A DNA stretch of 64,000 nucleotides from Pollutimonas nitritireducens. Lineage in GTDB: Bacteria; Pseudomonadota; Gammaproteobacteria; Burkholderiales; Burkholderiaceae_B. Positions within the stretch are counted from its first letter, which is position 1, and every line of letters begins with the position of its first letter. A program made the translations under genes and the position numbers. The stretch spans positions 62,001 through 126,000 of the forward strand of contig NZ_PDNV01000013.1 in the NCBI RefSeq assembly GCF_002849615.1, given 5' to 3'. The notes under the pieces are model-generated. The model ran no database searches, was not told the DNA's origin, and worked only from the letters and a program-made list of their open reading frames with translations. Positions 18,823-29,356 of the stretch are shown one piece after another.

Positions 18823-21800
18823 ATGAACGCCCCCATAGCCAGCCAATTACTCGCCGCCACGCTCCCACTTTCGGCGACCACGCGTCTGCGTGAAATTCCC
18901 TACAACTACACGTCGTATTCCGACCGTGAAATTGTCTTGCGCCTGTTGGGGGCCGAAGCGTGGCAAATGCTTTCCGAACTTCGCGACGAACGCCGCACCG
19001 GTCGTTCCGCCCGCATGCTGTTCGAAGTACTGGGCGATATCTGGGTGGTGCGGCGCAATCCCTACCTGCTCGACGACCTGCTCGACAACCCCAAGCGGCA
19101 GAACCTGCTCATCCAGGCGCTGAACCACCGGCTGGGCGAAGTAGACAACCGGCGCGACAACAGCATGGCCGAACGCGACAGCAAAGTGGCCCGCCTGCTG
19201 GCTGCGGCGCGCACCGCCGTCGCCGAATTCGAAGAAGAGTTTTCCCGTACCCGCGATCTGCGCAAAAAGGCAGTTCGCACGCTGTCGCGCATCACCGCCA
19301 AAGACAACATCAAGTTCGACGGGCTGTCGCGCGTCTCGCACGTCACCGACGCCACCGACTGGCGTGTCGAATACCCCTTCCTGGTTCTCACGCCCGACAC
19401 GGAAAACGAAATGGCCGCCCTGGTGCGCGCCTGTATCGAGCTCGAGCTGACCATCATCCCGCGTGGGGGCGGCACCGGCTACACGGGCGGCGCCATTCCC
19501 CTCACCTGGCGCTCGGCCGTCATCAATACCGAAAAGCTGGACACCCTGGGCGCGGTCGAAGTCTCGCAGCTGCCTGGCGTCACCGACCCGGTGCGCACCA
19601 TACACACCGGCGCGGGCGTCGTCACGCGCCGCATTGCCGAAGCTGCCGAAGCTGCGGGTTATGTATTCGCCGTCGACCCCACATCCGCCGACGCCTCGTG
19701 CGCGGGCGGAAACGTCGCCATGAATGCCGGCGGCAAGAAAGCCGTGCTGTGGGGCACCGCCCTGGACAACCTGGCCGGCTGGCGTATGGTCGATCCCGAC
19801 GGCAATTGGCTGGATGTCACCCGCCTGGATCACAACATGGGCAAGATCCACGACGCGGCCCAGGCACGGTTCCTGTTGCAGTGGTCCGACGGCAAGGCGT
19901 TGCCGGGTGCCGTGCCCTTGCGCCACGAAACCCTGGTCATTGACGGCTCGCGTTTCCGAAAGGCCGGGCTGGGCAAGGATGTTACCGACAAATTCCTGTC
20001 CGGTCTGCCCGGGGTTCAGAAAGAAGGCTGTGACGGTCTGATTACCTCGGCGCGATGGGTGCTGCACCGCATGCCCGCCCATACGCGCACCGTCTGCATG
20101 GAATTCTTCGGCCAGGCGCGTGACGCCGTGCCGTCCATCGTCGAGGTCAAAGACTACCTCGACGGGCCGGGTCGCGCACGCGGCGCCATTCTGGCCGGCC
20201 TGGAACACCTGGACGAGCGCTACCTGCGCGCCGTGGGCTATGCCACCAAAAGCAAGCGCGGCGGTCTGCCCAAAATGGTTCTCATTGGCGATATCGTGGG
20301 CGATGATGCCGACGCCGTGGCCGTCGCCGCCAGCGAAGTCGTACGCATCGCCAACACCCGCCATGGCGAAGGCTTCGTTGCGGTCAGTCCAGAAGCCCGC
20401 AAGAAATTCTGGCTCGATCGTGCCCGCACTGCCGCGATTGCACGCCATACCAATGCGTTCAAGATCAATGAAGACGTCGTCATCCCCCTGAATCGCATGG
20501 GCGAATACACCGACGCCATCGAACGCATCAACATCGAACTGTCCACACGCAACAAGCTGCGCCTGCTCGACAAGCTGGAAGACTTCCTCAATGGCGATCT
20601 GCCCATCGGCAAGATCGAAGACCATGACGACGCCGAACACACGCGCGCGGAAATCCTGGCCGGCCGCACACAGGACGCCATAGCCACCATCCAGGCCGTG
20701 CGCCGGCGCTGGACATGGCTGCTGGAAAACATGGATGCGCCGCTCGCCCAGAACCTGGGCGTATTCAGCTCCCTGGGCATGGACGAACTGGCGCCCATGC
20801 TCGCCCAGCGCCTGGCCGACCAGGCGCACGCCCGCGTGTTCGACGTAGTCCAGGACCGCAGCATACGCGTGTCCTGGAAGACCGAAGTCCGCGCCCTGAT
20901 GGAACGCTATTTCGCCGGCGCCGATTGCGCCGCCGTCCTGGCCGAGCTGCAGGCCATCCACGACCGCGTGCTGAAAGGACGCGTATTCGTGGCGCTGCAC
21001 ATGCACGCCGGCGACGGCAATGTGCACACCAACATTCCAGTCAACTCCGACGACTATGAAATGCTGCGCGAAGCCAACGAGGCCGTGGCGCGTATCATGC
21101 AGATCGCCCGCGACCTGGACGGCGTGATCTCCGGCGAACACGGCATTGGGCTGACCAAATACGAATACCTTACGCAGGAAGAGCTGCAACCCTTCCAGGA
21201 CTACAAGCAGCGCATCGACCCCGAGGGCCGCTTCAACAAGGGCAAGCTCATGCCCGGCGCCGACCTGCGCCATGCCTGGACGCCCAGCTTCAACCTGCTG
21301 GGCCACGAATCGCTGATCATGCAGCGCAGTGAAATCGGCTCCATTTCCAACGCCATCAAAGACTGCCTGCGTTGCGGCAAGTGCAAGCCGGTGTGTGCCA
21401 CCCACGTGCCGCGCGCCAACCTGCTGTATTCGCCTCGCAACAAGATACTGGCCACCTCCTTGCTGATCGAAGCCTTCCTGTACGAAGAGCAGACCCGGCG
21501 CGGTGTCAGCCTGAAGCACTGGGAAGAATTCGAAGACGTCGCCGACCACTGCACCGTCTGCCACAAATGCTACAATCCCTGTCCGGTCGACATCGACTTT
21601 GGCGACGTCTCCATGGAAATGCGCGCCCTGCTGCGCGGCATGGGCAAGAAATCGTTCAATCCCGGCACGACCGCCGCCATGTTCTTCCTGAATGCCAAAG
21701 ATCCACGCGTCATCAAGGCGACGCGCACGGCCATGATAGACATCGGCTACAAGGCACAACGCCTGGCCCATGACGTTCTCGCCCTGCCCGCCCGCAAACA

Positions 21801-22764
21801 GGTTGCCGCGCCACCGGCCACCGTGGGCAAGGCCCCGATGCGCGAACAGGTGATTCACTTCATCAACAAGAAAATGCCCGGCGGCCTGCCCAAACAGACT
21901 GCCCGCAAGCTGCTCGACATCGAAGATGCCGACTACGTCCCCATCATCCGCAATCCGGCCGCCACCTCAGCCGAAACCGAAGCCGTCTTCTATTTCCCCG
22001 GCTGCGGTTCCGAGCGCCTGTTTTCCCAGGTCGGTCTGGCCACCCAGGCCATGCTGTGGCATGCTGGCGTACAAACCGTGCTGCCGCCCGGCTACCTATG
22101 CTGCGGCTACCCCCAGCGCGGCAACGGCATGACCGACAAAGCCGAAAAAATCATCACCGACAACCGCGTCCTGTTCCACCGCATGGCCACCACGCTGAAC
22201 TACCTCGACATCAAAACCGTCGTCGTCAGCTGCGGCACCTGCTATGACCAGCTGGCCGGCTATGAATTCGAAAAAATATTCCCCGGATGCCGCCTTATAG
22301 ACATCCATGAATACCTGCTGGAAAAAGGCATAGAGATTCACGGCGTGCAAGGCGTGCGCTACATGTACCACGACCCCTGCCACAGTCCCATGAAACTGCA
22401 GGAACCCATGAAAACGGTCAAGGCGCTGGTGGGCGACACCGCCATCAAAGCCGACCGATGCTGCGGCGAATCCGGCACCCTGGCCGTATCGCGCCCCGAC
22501 ATCTCCACCCAGATACGCTTTCGCAAGCAAGAGGAACTGGCCAAGAACACCGCCACCATACGCGCCGACGGCTTCGAGGGTGAAGTGAAAATCCTCACGT
22601 CCTGTCCGTCCTGCCTGCAAGGCCTCGCGCGCTTCGAGGGCGACACCGGCATGGACGCCGACTACATCGTCGTGGAAATGGCCCGCCACATCCTGGGTCC
22701 CGACTGGATGCAAGATTACGTGCGCGACGCCAACGCAGGGGGCATCGAGCGGGTGCTGGTATAG
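18823..22764 (+). CDS. FAD-linked oxidoreductase / iron-sulfur (CCG) fusion, DUF3683-containing
   Basis: Large 1313-residue cytoplasmic or membrane-associated dehydrogenase. In order: a DUF3683-like N-terminal domain (about 1-180), a PCMH-type FAD-binding domain ([15 protein letters not shown] near 215), an FAD-oxidase C-terminal domain ([12 protein letters not shown] near 727 and [13 protein letters not shown] near 772), two 4Fe-4S motifs ([11 protein letters not shown] near 848-858; [12 protein letters not shown] near 910), and two CCG cysteine domains ([29 protein letters not shown]). The plan matches D-2-hydroxyacid (lactate or glycolate-type) dehydrogenases in which GlpC/LldE-like electron carriers are fused to the flavoprotein. 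The electron acceptor is probably quinone; the substrate is not certain. Confidence 0.9.
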   Translation: MNAPIASQLLAATLPLSATTRLREIPYNYTSYSDREIVLRLLGAEAWQMLSELRDERRTGRSARMLFEVLGDIWVVRRNPYLLDDLLDNPKRQNLLIQALNHRLGEVDNRRDNSMAERDSKVARLLAAARTAVAEFEEEFSRTRDLRKKAVRTLSRITAKDNIKFDGLSRVSHVTDATDWRVEYPFLVLTPDTENEMAALVRACIELELTIIPRGGGTGYTGGAIPLTWRSAVINTEKLDTLGAVEVSQLPGVTDPVRTIHTGAGVVTRRIAEAAEAAGYVFAVDPTSADASCAGGNVAMNAGGKKAVLWGTALDNLAGWRMVDPDGNWLDVTRLDHNMGKIHDAAQARFLLQWSDGKALPGAVPLRHETLVIDGSRFRKAGLGKDVTDKFLSGLPGVQKEGCDGLITSARWVLHRMPAHTRTVCMEFFGQARDAVPSIVEVKDYLDGPGRARGAILAGLEHLDERYLRAVGYATKSKRGGLPKMVLIGDIVGDDADAVAVAASEVVRIANTRHGEGFVAVSPEARKKFWLDRARTAAIARHTNAFKINEDVVIPLNRMGEYTDAIERINIELSTRNKLRLLDKLEDFLNGDLPIGKIEDHDDAEHTRAEILAGRTQDAIATIQAVRRRWTWLLENMDAPLAQNLGVFSSLGMDELAPMLAQRLADQAHARVFDVVQDRSIRVSWKTEVRALMERYFAGADCAAVLAELQAIHDRVLKGRVFVALHMHAGDGNVHTNIPVNSDDYEMLREANEAVARIMQIARDLDGVISGEHGIGLTKYEYLTQEELQPFQDYKQRIDPEGRFNKGKLMPGADLRHAWTPSFNLLGHESLIMQRSEIGSISNAIKDCLRCGKCKPVCATHVPRANLLYSPRNKILATSLLIEAFLYEEQTRRGVSLKHWEEFEDVADHCTVCHKCYNPCPVDIDFGDVSMEMRALLRGMGKKSFNPGTTAAMFFLNAKDPRVIKATRTAMIDIGYKAQRLAHDVLALPARKQVAAPPATVGKAPMREQVIHFINKKMPGGLPKQTARKLLDIEDADYVPIIRNPAATSAETEAVFYFPGCGSERLFSQVGLATQAMLWHAGVQTVLPPGYLCCGYPQRGNGMTDKAEKIITDNRVLFHRMATTLNYLDIKTVVVSCGTCYDQLAGYEFEKIFPGCRLIDIHEYLLEKGIEIHGVQGVRYMYHDPCHSPMKLQEPMKTVKALVGDTAIKADRCCGESGTLAVSRPDISTQIRFRKQEELAKNTATIRADGFEGEVKILTSCPSCLQGLARFEGDTGMDADYIVVEMARHILGPDWMQDYVRDANAGGIERVLV

Positions 22765-22773
22765 CTGACGCTT

Positions 22774-22798
22774 CATAGCGAGATCACCTTTCGCTATG
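22774..22798. terminator. Hairpin after the FAD/FeS oxidoreductase gene
   Basis: Perfect 8-bp stem CATAGCGA / TCGCTATG with a 9-base loop, ten bases after the stop codon. No T-tract follows, so it may act as a weak terminator, an RNA-stabilising end, or a protein-binding palindrome. The rest of the spacer to 22914 holds no recognisable gene. Confidence 0.5.
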
Positions 22799-22914
22799 TC
22801 GCACAACCCGGTGTGAGTTCGTGTTGCCGCAAGAGAAGATTGGCAGCAGGCCGATCATCCGGGCCTTGGCCGACCTGGCCACGTCGCCCACGGTATCTTC
22901 GTCCAGACTCTTGC

Positions 22915-23814
22915 TTACCGAGCGCCGCCAATTAACTTTCGCCCGCCATATTCAGCAAGCCCTATCCCCGCCAGGATCATCATCAAGGCAGCCGCGTGAT
23001 AAACGTGAAATACCTCTCCGAGTAGAGTGACCGCCAGCAATGCGCCCCAAACGGGCAGCAGGTTGATGAACAGGCCAGCCCGATTGGCCCCGATCAGCTC
23101 GACAGCCCGAATGTAGAAGACCTGTCCCAAAAAAGTCGGGAATATGACGATATAAACAATCGTGGACCAACCCCGCAGATCCGGGAACACGGTCGCCCCT
23201 TGCGCCATTTCAAACATCAGCAAAGGCACAGACGCCAATGTTGCCCCGAGGCAGAGAATGAACATCAAACTAGTCCAGTGCACCTGGGGCTTGCTACGTA
23301 GCGCAGCGGTATAGACACCATAGGAGATGATCGCGACAAGCATAAGCGCATCACCAACATTGATGTTCAGAGCAATCAAATCAGCGAAGTCACCCCGCAC
23401 AGCGATGACGATCACCCCTACAAAAGAAATCAAGAATCCTACCGCCTGCGCCCGGCCGATGCGGCTGCCAAACAAAATGAAGCTGGCGCAAAATACGAAC
23501 AGCGGCATGCCCCCTTGCAAAATGCTGGTATTGATAGCGGTGGTATAGACCAATGCGTAATAGAGCGCGACGCTGAAACCGGTGAAACCCATCGCCCCCA
23601 GCAATAACAAATAGACCAGCCGTGACCGGATCACCGGCCAATCTGCAGCGATCTGTTGTCTCTTGAAGAAATACAGTGCCACCATCACGCTTGCCCAGCG
23701 AATAGTGACAAGAACCATGGGCGAGACATGCCCGACCGCCAACTTTCCCGCGATCGAATTACCCGCCCAGAACAGTGTTGTTAATGCGAGAAGCGCATAG
23801 GCTTTATAAATCAC
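22915..23814 (-). CDS. DMT-superfamily transporter (EamA family)
   Basis: Inner-membrane protein of 299 residues with about ten hydrophobic helices arranged as two EamA repeats (first about 5-135, second about 150-290). The opening ALTTLFWAGNSIAGKLA and YALVYTTAINTSILQGGMPLFV are typical. Members export amino acids or other small metabolites; the substrate cannot be predicted here. The surrounding DNA is visibly poorer in GC than the neighbouring genes, and the gene is isolated: a hairpin lies on the 3' side and a large palindromic repeat on the 5' side. It may be a later arrival than the flanking housekeeping genes. Confidence 0.9.
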   Translation of the reverse strand: MIYKAYALLALTTLFWAGNSIAGKLAVGHVSPMVLVTIRWASVMVALYFFKRQQIAADWPVIRSRLVYLLLLGAMGFTGFSVALYYALVYTTAINTSILQGGMPLFVFCASFILFGSRIGRAQAVGFLISFVGVIVIAVRGDFADLIALNINVGDALMLVAIISYGVYTAALRSKPQVHWTSLMFILCLGATLASVPLLMFEMAQGATVFPDLRGWSTIVYIVIFPTFLGQVFYIRAVELIGANRAGLFINLLPVWGALLAVTLLGEVFHVYHAAALMMILAGIGLAEYGGRKLIGGAR

Positions 23815-24284
23815 AGCAGCCGCTACTTAGTAATAAACGGGCAAAAGATAAATGGATATCAGATAAACGACAACGACAACCTTCATTTTCTTTCTTCATT
23901 GGCTTCGTCGTCCGATATCCACATCTGCAAGGCGCCGGTGGCCGCTGCGGGCCAGGCGAAATTTGAGCGCGCCCTGCGGTCGGCCTGGATCGGGGATACA
24001 AGCCCGCGCTGTCCGAGCGGGACGCTTACGGACAGCCAGTGGCTGTCCGTTCCGCGAGTTCGCGGGCGCCCCGATCCGGGCCGACCGCAGGGTCTGCCCC
24101 GGCGAAGCACGGGGCCGCAGCGATATTGAGCAGGGTCCGCAGCGGCCACCGGCGCCGGATAAAGAACCGGAAAACGACAACTCCAGCGCCACTTAAGAGT
24201 CGAAATAGACGGCTTCATTAAAAATCGCCCCCAGCTTAAACCGCCGGCCAGCAACATTAAGCACCCGCCAAAATCACAAGATCC
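23815..24284. other. Gene-free spacer between the EamA gene and apt
   Basis: This 470-bp stretch contains AT-rich DNA next to the EamA start, a 226-bp GC-rich nested palindrome (23931-24156), and AT-rich DNA before the apt stop. Open frames on both strands across the palindrome are by-products of its composition and symmetry. Confidence 0.8.
23931..24156 (+). repeat. Nested palindromic element, copy 1
   Basis: The outer 20-bp arms (23931-23950 and 24137-24156) are perfectly complementary. Inside, 24-bp arms (23972-23995 and 24069-24092) pair with one mismatch. A 6-bp stem CCCGCG / CGCGGG (24003-24008, 24061-24066) follows, and inside it the conserved blocks CTGTCCGAGC (24009-24018) and GCGAGTT (24054-24060) bracket a perfect 11-bp hairpin (24028-24050). 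The blocks recur in the copies near 33 kb while the stems differ but stay paired. Function is unknown; it resembles a REP/BIME-type intergenic repeat, a small-element terminus or a structured RNA. Confidence 0.85.
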
Positions 24285-24830
24285 TTAATCCCCTTCGAAC
24301 GAGCAAACCGTATAAATATCCAACCCGGTTTCTTTCAGCGCCGTCGACCCGCCCAAATAAGGCAAATCGATAATCGCCGCCGCTTCCACCACATTCGCTC
24401 CAAGACGCTGCAGCAACTTCGACGCCGCCACCATCGTACCGCCGGTCGCGATCAAGTCATCGATCAGCAACACCCGCTGGCCAGGACGCACCGAATCCGT
24501 ATGCATTTCAACCGTGGCATTTCCATACTCCAGCGAATACTCTTCCGCCACCGTATCGAAAGGCAACTTTCCCTTCTTGCGCACCGGCACGAACCCCAAA
24601 TTCAGCTCATACGCCAGCACCGAACCCAGGATAAAGCCACGTGCATCCACCCCCGCAACCAGATCCAGGCGTTGCCGCATATACCGGTATACGAATAAAT
24701 CGATAAGTACCCGGAACGAACGCGGATCCTGGAGCACAGGCGTGATATCGCGAAAGGTTATGCCAGGCTTCGGCCAATTGGGAACGCTACGAATCGCTTT
24801 GCGAACGTGGTCGGCAGGATCAATATGCAT
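24285..24830 (-). CDS. apt: Adenine phosphoribosyltransferase
   Basis: Purine salvage enzyme that converts adenine and PRPP to AMP. The protein has 181 residues from ATG 24830, the usual length. The PRPP-binding motif is [14 protein letters not shown], and the adenine-side segments are [15 protein letters not shown] and [10 protein letters not shown]. An open frame extends to 24947, but the added residues have no family similarity. It is divergent from kdsD across about 220 bp. Confidence 0.96.
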   Translation of the reverse strand: MHIDPADHVRKAIRSVPNWPKPGITFRDITPVLQDPRSFRVLIDLFVYRYMRQRLDLVAGVDARGFILGSVLAYELNLGFVPVRKKGKLPFDTVAEEYSLEYGNATVEMHTDSVRPGQRVLLIDDLIATGGTMVAASKLLQRLGANVVEAAAIIDLPYLGGSTALKETGLDIYTVCSFEGD

Positions 24831-25050
24831 GTGTTTTCGCCAAGACTGTAAAAACTGAAAAGAAGACAGCCCCCATTTTCGCATGCGCACCGGCATGCTG
24901 GAGCCAGCCATAACTATACGCGGCCCCTGCATCGTGGGATTCCACAATCTGCGCTTTTACAAATAAACCACATAAGCACGCGGTGCAAGTCACCCATGCC
25001 TCGCAATCATCGTCGGTACACAGCCATGGATGTACGTTTAAAATCACCGC

Positions 25051-26052
25051 ATGGATAAAACAACTACCACCGTAACGACCACCCCGACAGGCGAAACGTT
25101 GGCCTCCGCGCACCGCACTTTCGCCATCGAGATTGCCGCGCTGCAGGCGCTGGACGCCTCCCTGGACGACACATTCCGCCAGGCCGTCTCCATGCTGCTA
25201 GACTGCCAGGGCCGCGTCGTGGTCACCGGTATTGGAAAATCCGGGCATATTGCCCGCAAGATCGCCGCAACCCTGGCCTCCACCGGCACGCCCGCGTTCT
25301 TCATGCACGGCGCCGAAGCCGTCCATGGCGACCTGGGCATGCTCACCCGCCAGGACATCGTCCTGGCCATCTCCTATTCCGGCGCCGGCCAGGAACTGCT
25401 CACCGTCCTGTCCGTGGCCAAGCGTATGGGCGCGGCCATGATCTCCATCACCGGCTATCCCGAGTCCGAGCTCGCACGCAACGCCGACCTGCACCTGAAC
25501 GCCCACGTCGCACAAGAAGCCTGCCCCTTGAACCTGGCCCCCACGGCCAGCACCACCGCCGCCCTGGTGCTGGGCGACGCGCTCGCCGTCGCCTGCCTAG
25601 AGGCGCGCGGATTCAGTCGCGAAGACTTCGCGCGCTCCCACCCAGGCGGAGCACTCGGGCGGCGCCTGCTTACCTTCGTGCGCGATGTCATGCGCCAGGG
25701 CAGCGCACTGCCCATCGTGACAGTCGATACCAAGGTCCCCGACGCGCTGGTCGAAATGTCGGCCAAAGGCATGGGCATGACCATAGTCGTGGACGACAAG
25801 CAGGCACCGGTGGGAATTTTCACCGATGGTGACCTGCGCCGCCTGATTGCACGCCACGGCGACATCCGCCTGCTGACCGTAGCCGACGGCATGAGCCGCA
25901 ATCCGAAGAGCGTGCCGCCCGGAGCGCTGGCCATCGAGGCAGCCACGCTCATGGATGCGGGCCGCCTGAACCAGATGCTCGTGCTCGACGATACCGGGCT
26001 ATTATTAGGTGCTTTACATATGCATGACCTGCTCGCTGCCAAGGTCATCTAG
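25051..26052 (+). CDS. kdsD: Arabinose-5-phosphate isomerase KdsD (KpsF/GutQ family)
   Basis: Converts ribulose 5-phosphate to arabinose 5-phosphate, the first committed sugar for Kdo of LPS. The protein has 333 residues: an SIS domain (GIGKSGHIARKIAATLAS, ISYSGAGQELL) followed by two CBS domains (about 205-333; GIFTDGDLRRLI). It heads the gene set kdsD-kdsC-lptC-lptA-lptB, the same order as in E. coli. The ATG at 25051 begins the family N-terminus after a short variable segment. Confidence 0.96.
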   Translation: MDKTTTTVTTTPTGETLASAHRTFAIEIAALQALDASLDDTFRQAVSMLLDCQGRVVVTGIGKSGHIARKIAATLASTGTPAFFMHGAEAVHGDLGMLTRQDIVLAISYSGAGQELLTVLSVAKRMGAAMISITGYPESELARNADLHLNAHVAQEACPLNLAPTASTTAALVLGDALAVACLEARGFSREDFARSHPGGALGRRLLTFVRDVMRQGSALPIVTVDTKVPDALVEMSAKGMGMTIVVDDKQAPVGIFTDGDLRRLIARHGDIRLLTVADGMSRNPKSVPPGALAIEAATLMDAGRLNQMLVLDDTGLLLGALHMHDLLAAKVI

Positions 26053-26067
26053 AACCCGCGTGCCCAA

Positions 26068-26667
26068 ATGAACTTTCCCACCATTTCACATCCCGTCGAA
26101 GCACTCATCCTGGCCAAGATCGCGCCCGCGGTAATCGAGCGTGCGCGCCAGGTCCGCGTTATGGTCTTTGACGTCGACGGCGTACTGACCGACGGCTGCC
26201 TCTGGTATGGGGAACACGGTGAACTCATGAAGCGATTCAACGCCCTGGACGGCCATGGCCTGCGCCTGCTGCGGGAAAGCGGCATAACGGTCGCCCTGAT
26301 CACGGGCCGCGAAGGCCCAATACTGGCGCGTCGTGCCGCCGAGCTGGGCATAGCGCTGGTCCAGCAAGGCGTGCGCGACAAATCGCAGGCCGTTACAGCA
26401 CTTGCCCGCGAGCAAGGATGCTCCCTCAGCGAAGTGGGCTATATGGGTGACGACATCATCGACCTGCCGGCGCTGCAGCGCGTGGGGTTTGCCGCCAGCG
26501 TGCCGAACGCCCCCGCGTATATCTCACAGCTGGCGCACTGGATCTCTACCAAGCCGGGCGGGTCGGGCGCCGCGCGCGAATGCTGCGATGTCATCCTGGC
26601 CGCCCAGGGCCGCCTTGGCGCGTTCCTTAACCCCGGAGCCATGTTGATGAGTGGCGCCATCCAGTAA
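26068..26667 (+). CDS. kdsC: Kdo-8-phosphate phosphatase KdsC
   Basis: HAD-superfamily phosphatase that releases Kdo from Kdo 8-phosphate. The protein has 199 residues without a cap domain, typical of KdsC. The nucleophile motif is VFDVDGVLTDG, motif II lies in ALITGRE, and motif IV is YMGDDIIDLPAL. It is 15 bases after kdsD and five bases before lptC, so it is part of the same transcription unit. Confidence 0.96.
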   Translation: MNFPTISHPVEALILAKIAPAVIERARQVRVMVFDVDGVLTDGCLWYGEHGELMKRFNALDGHGLRLLRESGITVALITGREGPILARRAAELGIALVQQGVRDKSQAVTALAREQGCSLSEVGYMGDDIIDLPALQRVGFAASVPNAPAYISQLAHWISTKPGGSGAARECCDVILAAQGRLGAFLNPGAMLMSGAIQ

Positions 26668-26671
26668 GGCC

Positions 26672-27286
26672 ATGAAAGAACGCGCCCCCGCCCTTATTGC
26701 TGTTGGCTTGCTGATCGCCCTGGTGTTCGGCACCTTCTGGGCGGCCGACTATGCGCAACGGGCCATTGCCATCGACCCGCCGCGACGCATCACGCACGAA
26801 CCCGATTCCTGGGCCGACAATTTCATCATGATACGTACCGACCCGGGCGGCGTTGCCATCAACCGCATGGAAGGCACTTATATGCAACATTTTCCGGATA
26901 ACGACTCCTACGAGATCACTAATGCAAAAGCCATAGGACAGCAACCGAATTCGCCGATTACCATAGGCACGTCCGACAAAGCCGTCATGGATCAGAACGG
27001 CGAGCGCATCATCATGACGGGCAATGCTCATGTACACCGCATGCCGGGTGAAGACAGGGCCGCGATGGACGTCAAGAGCGAAGTCCTTACCATCAGGCCG
27101 GATGACAATATATTATTCACCGATCAACCGGCACTGGTAGTCAATGGCAATTCGACCATGAACGGCAAAGGAATGCATTACGATAACAATACCCGCCAGT
27201 TGCAAGTCTTTTCCGCGACCGACGTAAAAATATCCGGTCAAGATGCCCGGCCAGGCTCCTCCACCAAACCTGAGACGACAAAATAA
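26672..27286 (+). CDS. lptC: LPS export protein LptC
   Basis: Bitopic inner-membrane protein that passes LPS from the LptBFG transporter to LptA. The protein has 204 residues: one N-terminal transmembrane helix (about 8-25), then a periplasmic beta-jellyroll with repeated DxxA-type strands (NGERIIMTGNAHVHR, SEVLTIRPDDNILFT). Start choice: ATG 26672 is five bases after the kdsC stop; the in-frame GTG at 26651 lies inside kdsC. LptA begins five bases downstream. Confidence 0.93.
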   Translation: MKERAPALIAVGLLIALVFGTFWAADYAQRAIAIDPPRRITHEPDSWADNFIMIRTDPGGVAINRMEGTYMQHFPDNDSYEITNAKAIGQQPNSPITIGTSDKAVMDQNGERIIMTGNAHVHRMPGEDRAAMDVKSEVLTIRPDDNILFTDQPALVVNGNSTMNGKGMHYDNNTRQLQVFSATDVKISGQDARPGSSTKPETTK

Positions 27287-27291
27287 AAACC

Positions 27292-27942
27292 ATGAACCTT
27301 AAGCGACCTATTTCCTTTGCCGCCTGGCTGATCGCATTCGTGCTGGCGGGTGTTGCCGGCACGGCGCACGCCCAGGCGGCGGCTAAAGCGCCGTCCCAGC
27401 AGTCCACGCCCGCTGCGGGCGCATCGGCTACCCCGCCCGCCGAAGAACCCGATACTCTGATACTGTCGGATACCCTGAATTACGATGACATCAAGAAAGA
27501 AAGTGTCTTCACGGGCAACGTCATCATGACGCGCGGCCTCATGACCCTGCAGTCGGACAAGCTCACGATGCGCGAAGATGCGCAAGGCTTCCAGTTCGGC
27601 ACCGCCACCGTCGAACCGGGCAAGCTTGTATTCATACGCGAAGAAAACCCCGAGAAGTTCGAAGTCCTTGAAGCACGTGGCATACGCGCCGAATACGACG
27701 GCAAGAAAGAGCAGATCGAAATGATAGGCCAGGCCGTGGTCACGCGCTACATCTGCGGCAAGGCCTTCGACAACGTCAAGGGCGAGCGCGTCATCTACCA
27801 CCAGAACAGCGGCACCTACCAGGCCTACGGCGGCGCCAACTCCGCGGCCGCGGGCGGCAGGGTGCGCTCGATGGCCCGGCCCCAGGCCAAGGCCGACGCC
27901 GCTGCCGCGGAGTGCCGCGAAAAGTCGGCACCGCGCAAATAA
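27292..27942 (+). CDS. lptA: LPS transport periplasmic protein LptA
   Basis: Periplasmic bridge protein that carries LPS toward the outer membrane. The protein has 216 residues. The N-terminus is a signal peptide (cleavage expected near TAHAQA), followed by an Ala/Pro-rich linker. The OstA-like beta-jellyroll core includes [20 protein letters not shown] (split over two strands) and [17 protein letters not shown]. The tail after about residue 190 is Ala-rich and probably disordered. Confidence 0.93.
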   Translation: MNLKRPISFAAWLIAFVLAGVAGTAHAQAAAKAPSQQSTPAAGASATPPAEEPDTLILSDTLNYDDIKKESVFTGNVIMTRGLMTLQSDKLTMREDAQGFQFGTATVEPGKLVFIREENPEKFEVLEARGIRAEYDGKKEQIEMIGQAVVTRYICGKAFDNVKGERVIYHQNSGTYQAYGGANSAAAGGRVRSMARPQAKADAAAAECREKSAPRK

Positions 27943-28003
27943 TTACGCCGCTACGCAGTCCGCTTGCGCCCCGGTCTTACCTGCTATCAGAAAGTACCCG
28001 TTT

Positions 28004-28798
28004 ATGTTTTCTTCGAATAAGCCGGCCTCCGGCGGAACCCGCTCTCCCAGCGCCGCGGCCGGCAGCCTGCACGCCACGGGGCTGCGCAAGTCCTACGGCA
28101 AGCGTACCGTCGTGCACGACGTCTCGCTGTCGGTCGACAGCGGCGAAGTCGTAGGATTGCTCGGGCCCAACGGCGCGGGCAAAACCACCAGTTTCTACAT
28201 GATCGTGGGCATCATTCCCACCGATGCCGGGCGTATCGAAATCGACGGAAAACCTATTACCAGCATGCCCATGCACAAGCGGGCGCGCATGGGCTTGTCC
28301 TATCTGCCCCAAGACGCGTCGGTGTTCCGGCGGCTTACAGTCGAAGAAAACATCCGAGCCGTGCTCGAACTCCAGCTGGACGACGCGGGCAGGCCGCTGA
28401 CCTCCGCGGTCATCGGCGAACACCTCGAATCGCTCATCGACGAGTTGCAGATCGGTCATATCCGGCGCAATACCGCCATATCTCTATCGGGCGGCGAGCG
28501 GCGCCGGGTAGAGATCGCCCGTGCCCTGGCGACGCATCCACGCTTCATCCTTCTTGACGAACCCTTTGCTGGCGTGGACCCCATCGCCGTCATCGAAATC
28601 CAGCGCATCGTCCACTTTCTGAAGAGCCGAAATATCGGCGTGCTGATAACCGACCACAACGTCCGGGAAACCCTTGGAATTTGCGATCGCGCCTATATCA
28701 TCAGCGAAGGCAAGGTGCTGATCAACGGCCACCCCAATGAAATCATCGACAACGAGGCCGTACGCAAGGTTTACCTGGGCAAGAACTTCAAAATGTAG
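28004..28798 (+). CDS. lptB: LPS export ATPase LptB
   Basis: Cytoplasmic ABC ATPase that drives LPS extraction by LptFG. The protein has 264 residues. It carries Walker [14 protein letters not shown], the signature [15 protein letters not shown], Walker [14 protein letters not shown], and the switch histidine in [11 protein letters not shown]. The N-terminus has about 20 extra Ser/Gly-rich residues before the ABC fold. LptF and lptG are not nearby, as is usual. The expected next gene, rpoN, is missing; hpf follows after 151 bp. Confidence 0.96.
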   Translation: MFSSNKPASGGTRSPSAAAGSLHATGLRKSYGKRTVVHDVSLSVDSGEVVGLLGPNGAGKTTSFYMIVGIIPTDAGRIEIDGKPITSMPMHKRARMGLSYLPQDASVFRRLTVEENIRAVLELQLDDAGRPLTSAVIGEHLESLIDELQIGHIRRNTAISLSGGERRRVEIARALATHPRFILLDEPFAGVDPIAVIEIQRIVHFLKSRNIGVLITDHNVRETLGICDRAYIISEGKVLINGHPNEIIDNEAVRKVYLGKNFKM

Positions 28799-28832
28799 GC
28801 GGACGCATCACCCCTCTGTTGATCTGGCGCAC

Positions 28833-28860
28833 TTGATTTACTCTGCATAATCTATACACT
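28833..28860 (+). promoter_or_regulatory. Predicted sigma-70 promoter for hpf
   Basis: The -35 TTGATT (28833-28838) and -10 TACACT (28855-28860) are 16 bases apart, in AT-rich DNA between lptB and hpf. This would let hpf be expressed apart from the lpt genes. Confidence 0.5.
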
Positions 28861-28949
28861 GAAATCATTAACAACGCATTACAAGGAGAACCATCACAAC
28901 CCTGAACGCGCATACCGCGCACCCCTCATTTCTGCAAGGAGATCACAAT

Positions 28950-29279
28950 ATGAACCTGAGTCTTACTGGCCGTCACCTAGAAGTCACTCCCGCTATACGC
29001 GAGTACGTATTGAACAAAATGGCACGCATCACGCGGCATTTTGACAGCGTTATCGACACCCAGGTCATTCTCTCGATCGAGCGTCTCAATCACACCGCCG
29101 AAATCACCATGCGCGTGCCTGGAAAAGACATCCACTGCGCTGCCGTCGACGAAAACCTCTATGCAGCCATCGACTTGCTTGCCGACAAAATAGACCGGCA
29201 GGTCATCAAGTATAAGTCCAAGGTGCAAGACCACGCTCACGAGCCTGTCAAGCGGCAAGAAATTCCTGCCGTGGAATAA
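28950..29279 (+). CDS. hpf: Ribosome hibernation-promoting factor HPF (short form)
   Basis: Small protein that binds the 30S decoding site and inactivates ribosomes in stationary phase. The protein has 109 residues, with the family N-terminus LSLTGRHLEVTPAIREYV and the helix YAAIDLLADKIDRQVIKYKSK. The long-form dimerisation tail is absent. A strong AAGGAG (28938-28943) precedes the ATG. A second AAGGAG 57 bases further upstream faces a continuous open frame with no standard start codon. In E. coli the equivalent gene follows rpoN. Confidence 0.95.
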   Translation: MNLSLTGRHLEVTPAIREYVLNKMARITRHFDSVIDTQVILSIERLNHTAEITMRVPGKDIHCAAVDENLYAAIDLLADKIDRQVIKYKSKVQDHAHEPVKRQEIPAVE

Positions 29280-29356
29280 TCCCACCCGGCTTTACGCGCG
29301 CCCTGGCCGGCCCTGCCGCGCCTACCCTGACTAGCGCCTCGTAAACCTGGCAAACT

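Noticed and set aside
18847-21858. 1003-codon open frame antisense to the FAD/FeS oxidoreductase gene
   Set aside because: High GC and codon bias of the plus-strand gene suppress stops on the opposite strand; the translation has no recognisable motif and is dominated by residues that mirror the sense codons.
24948-25050. Regulatory element in the apt-kdsD divergent spacer
   Set aside because: Promoter sequences must be present, but no clear -35/-10 pair or dyad could be chosen.
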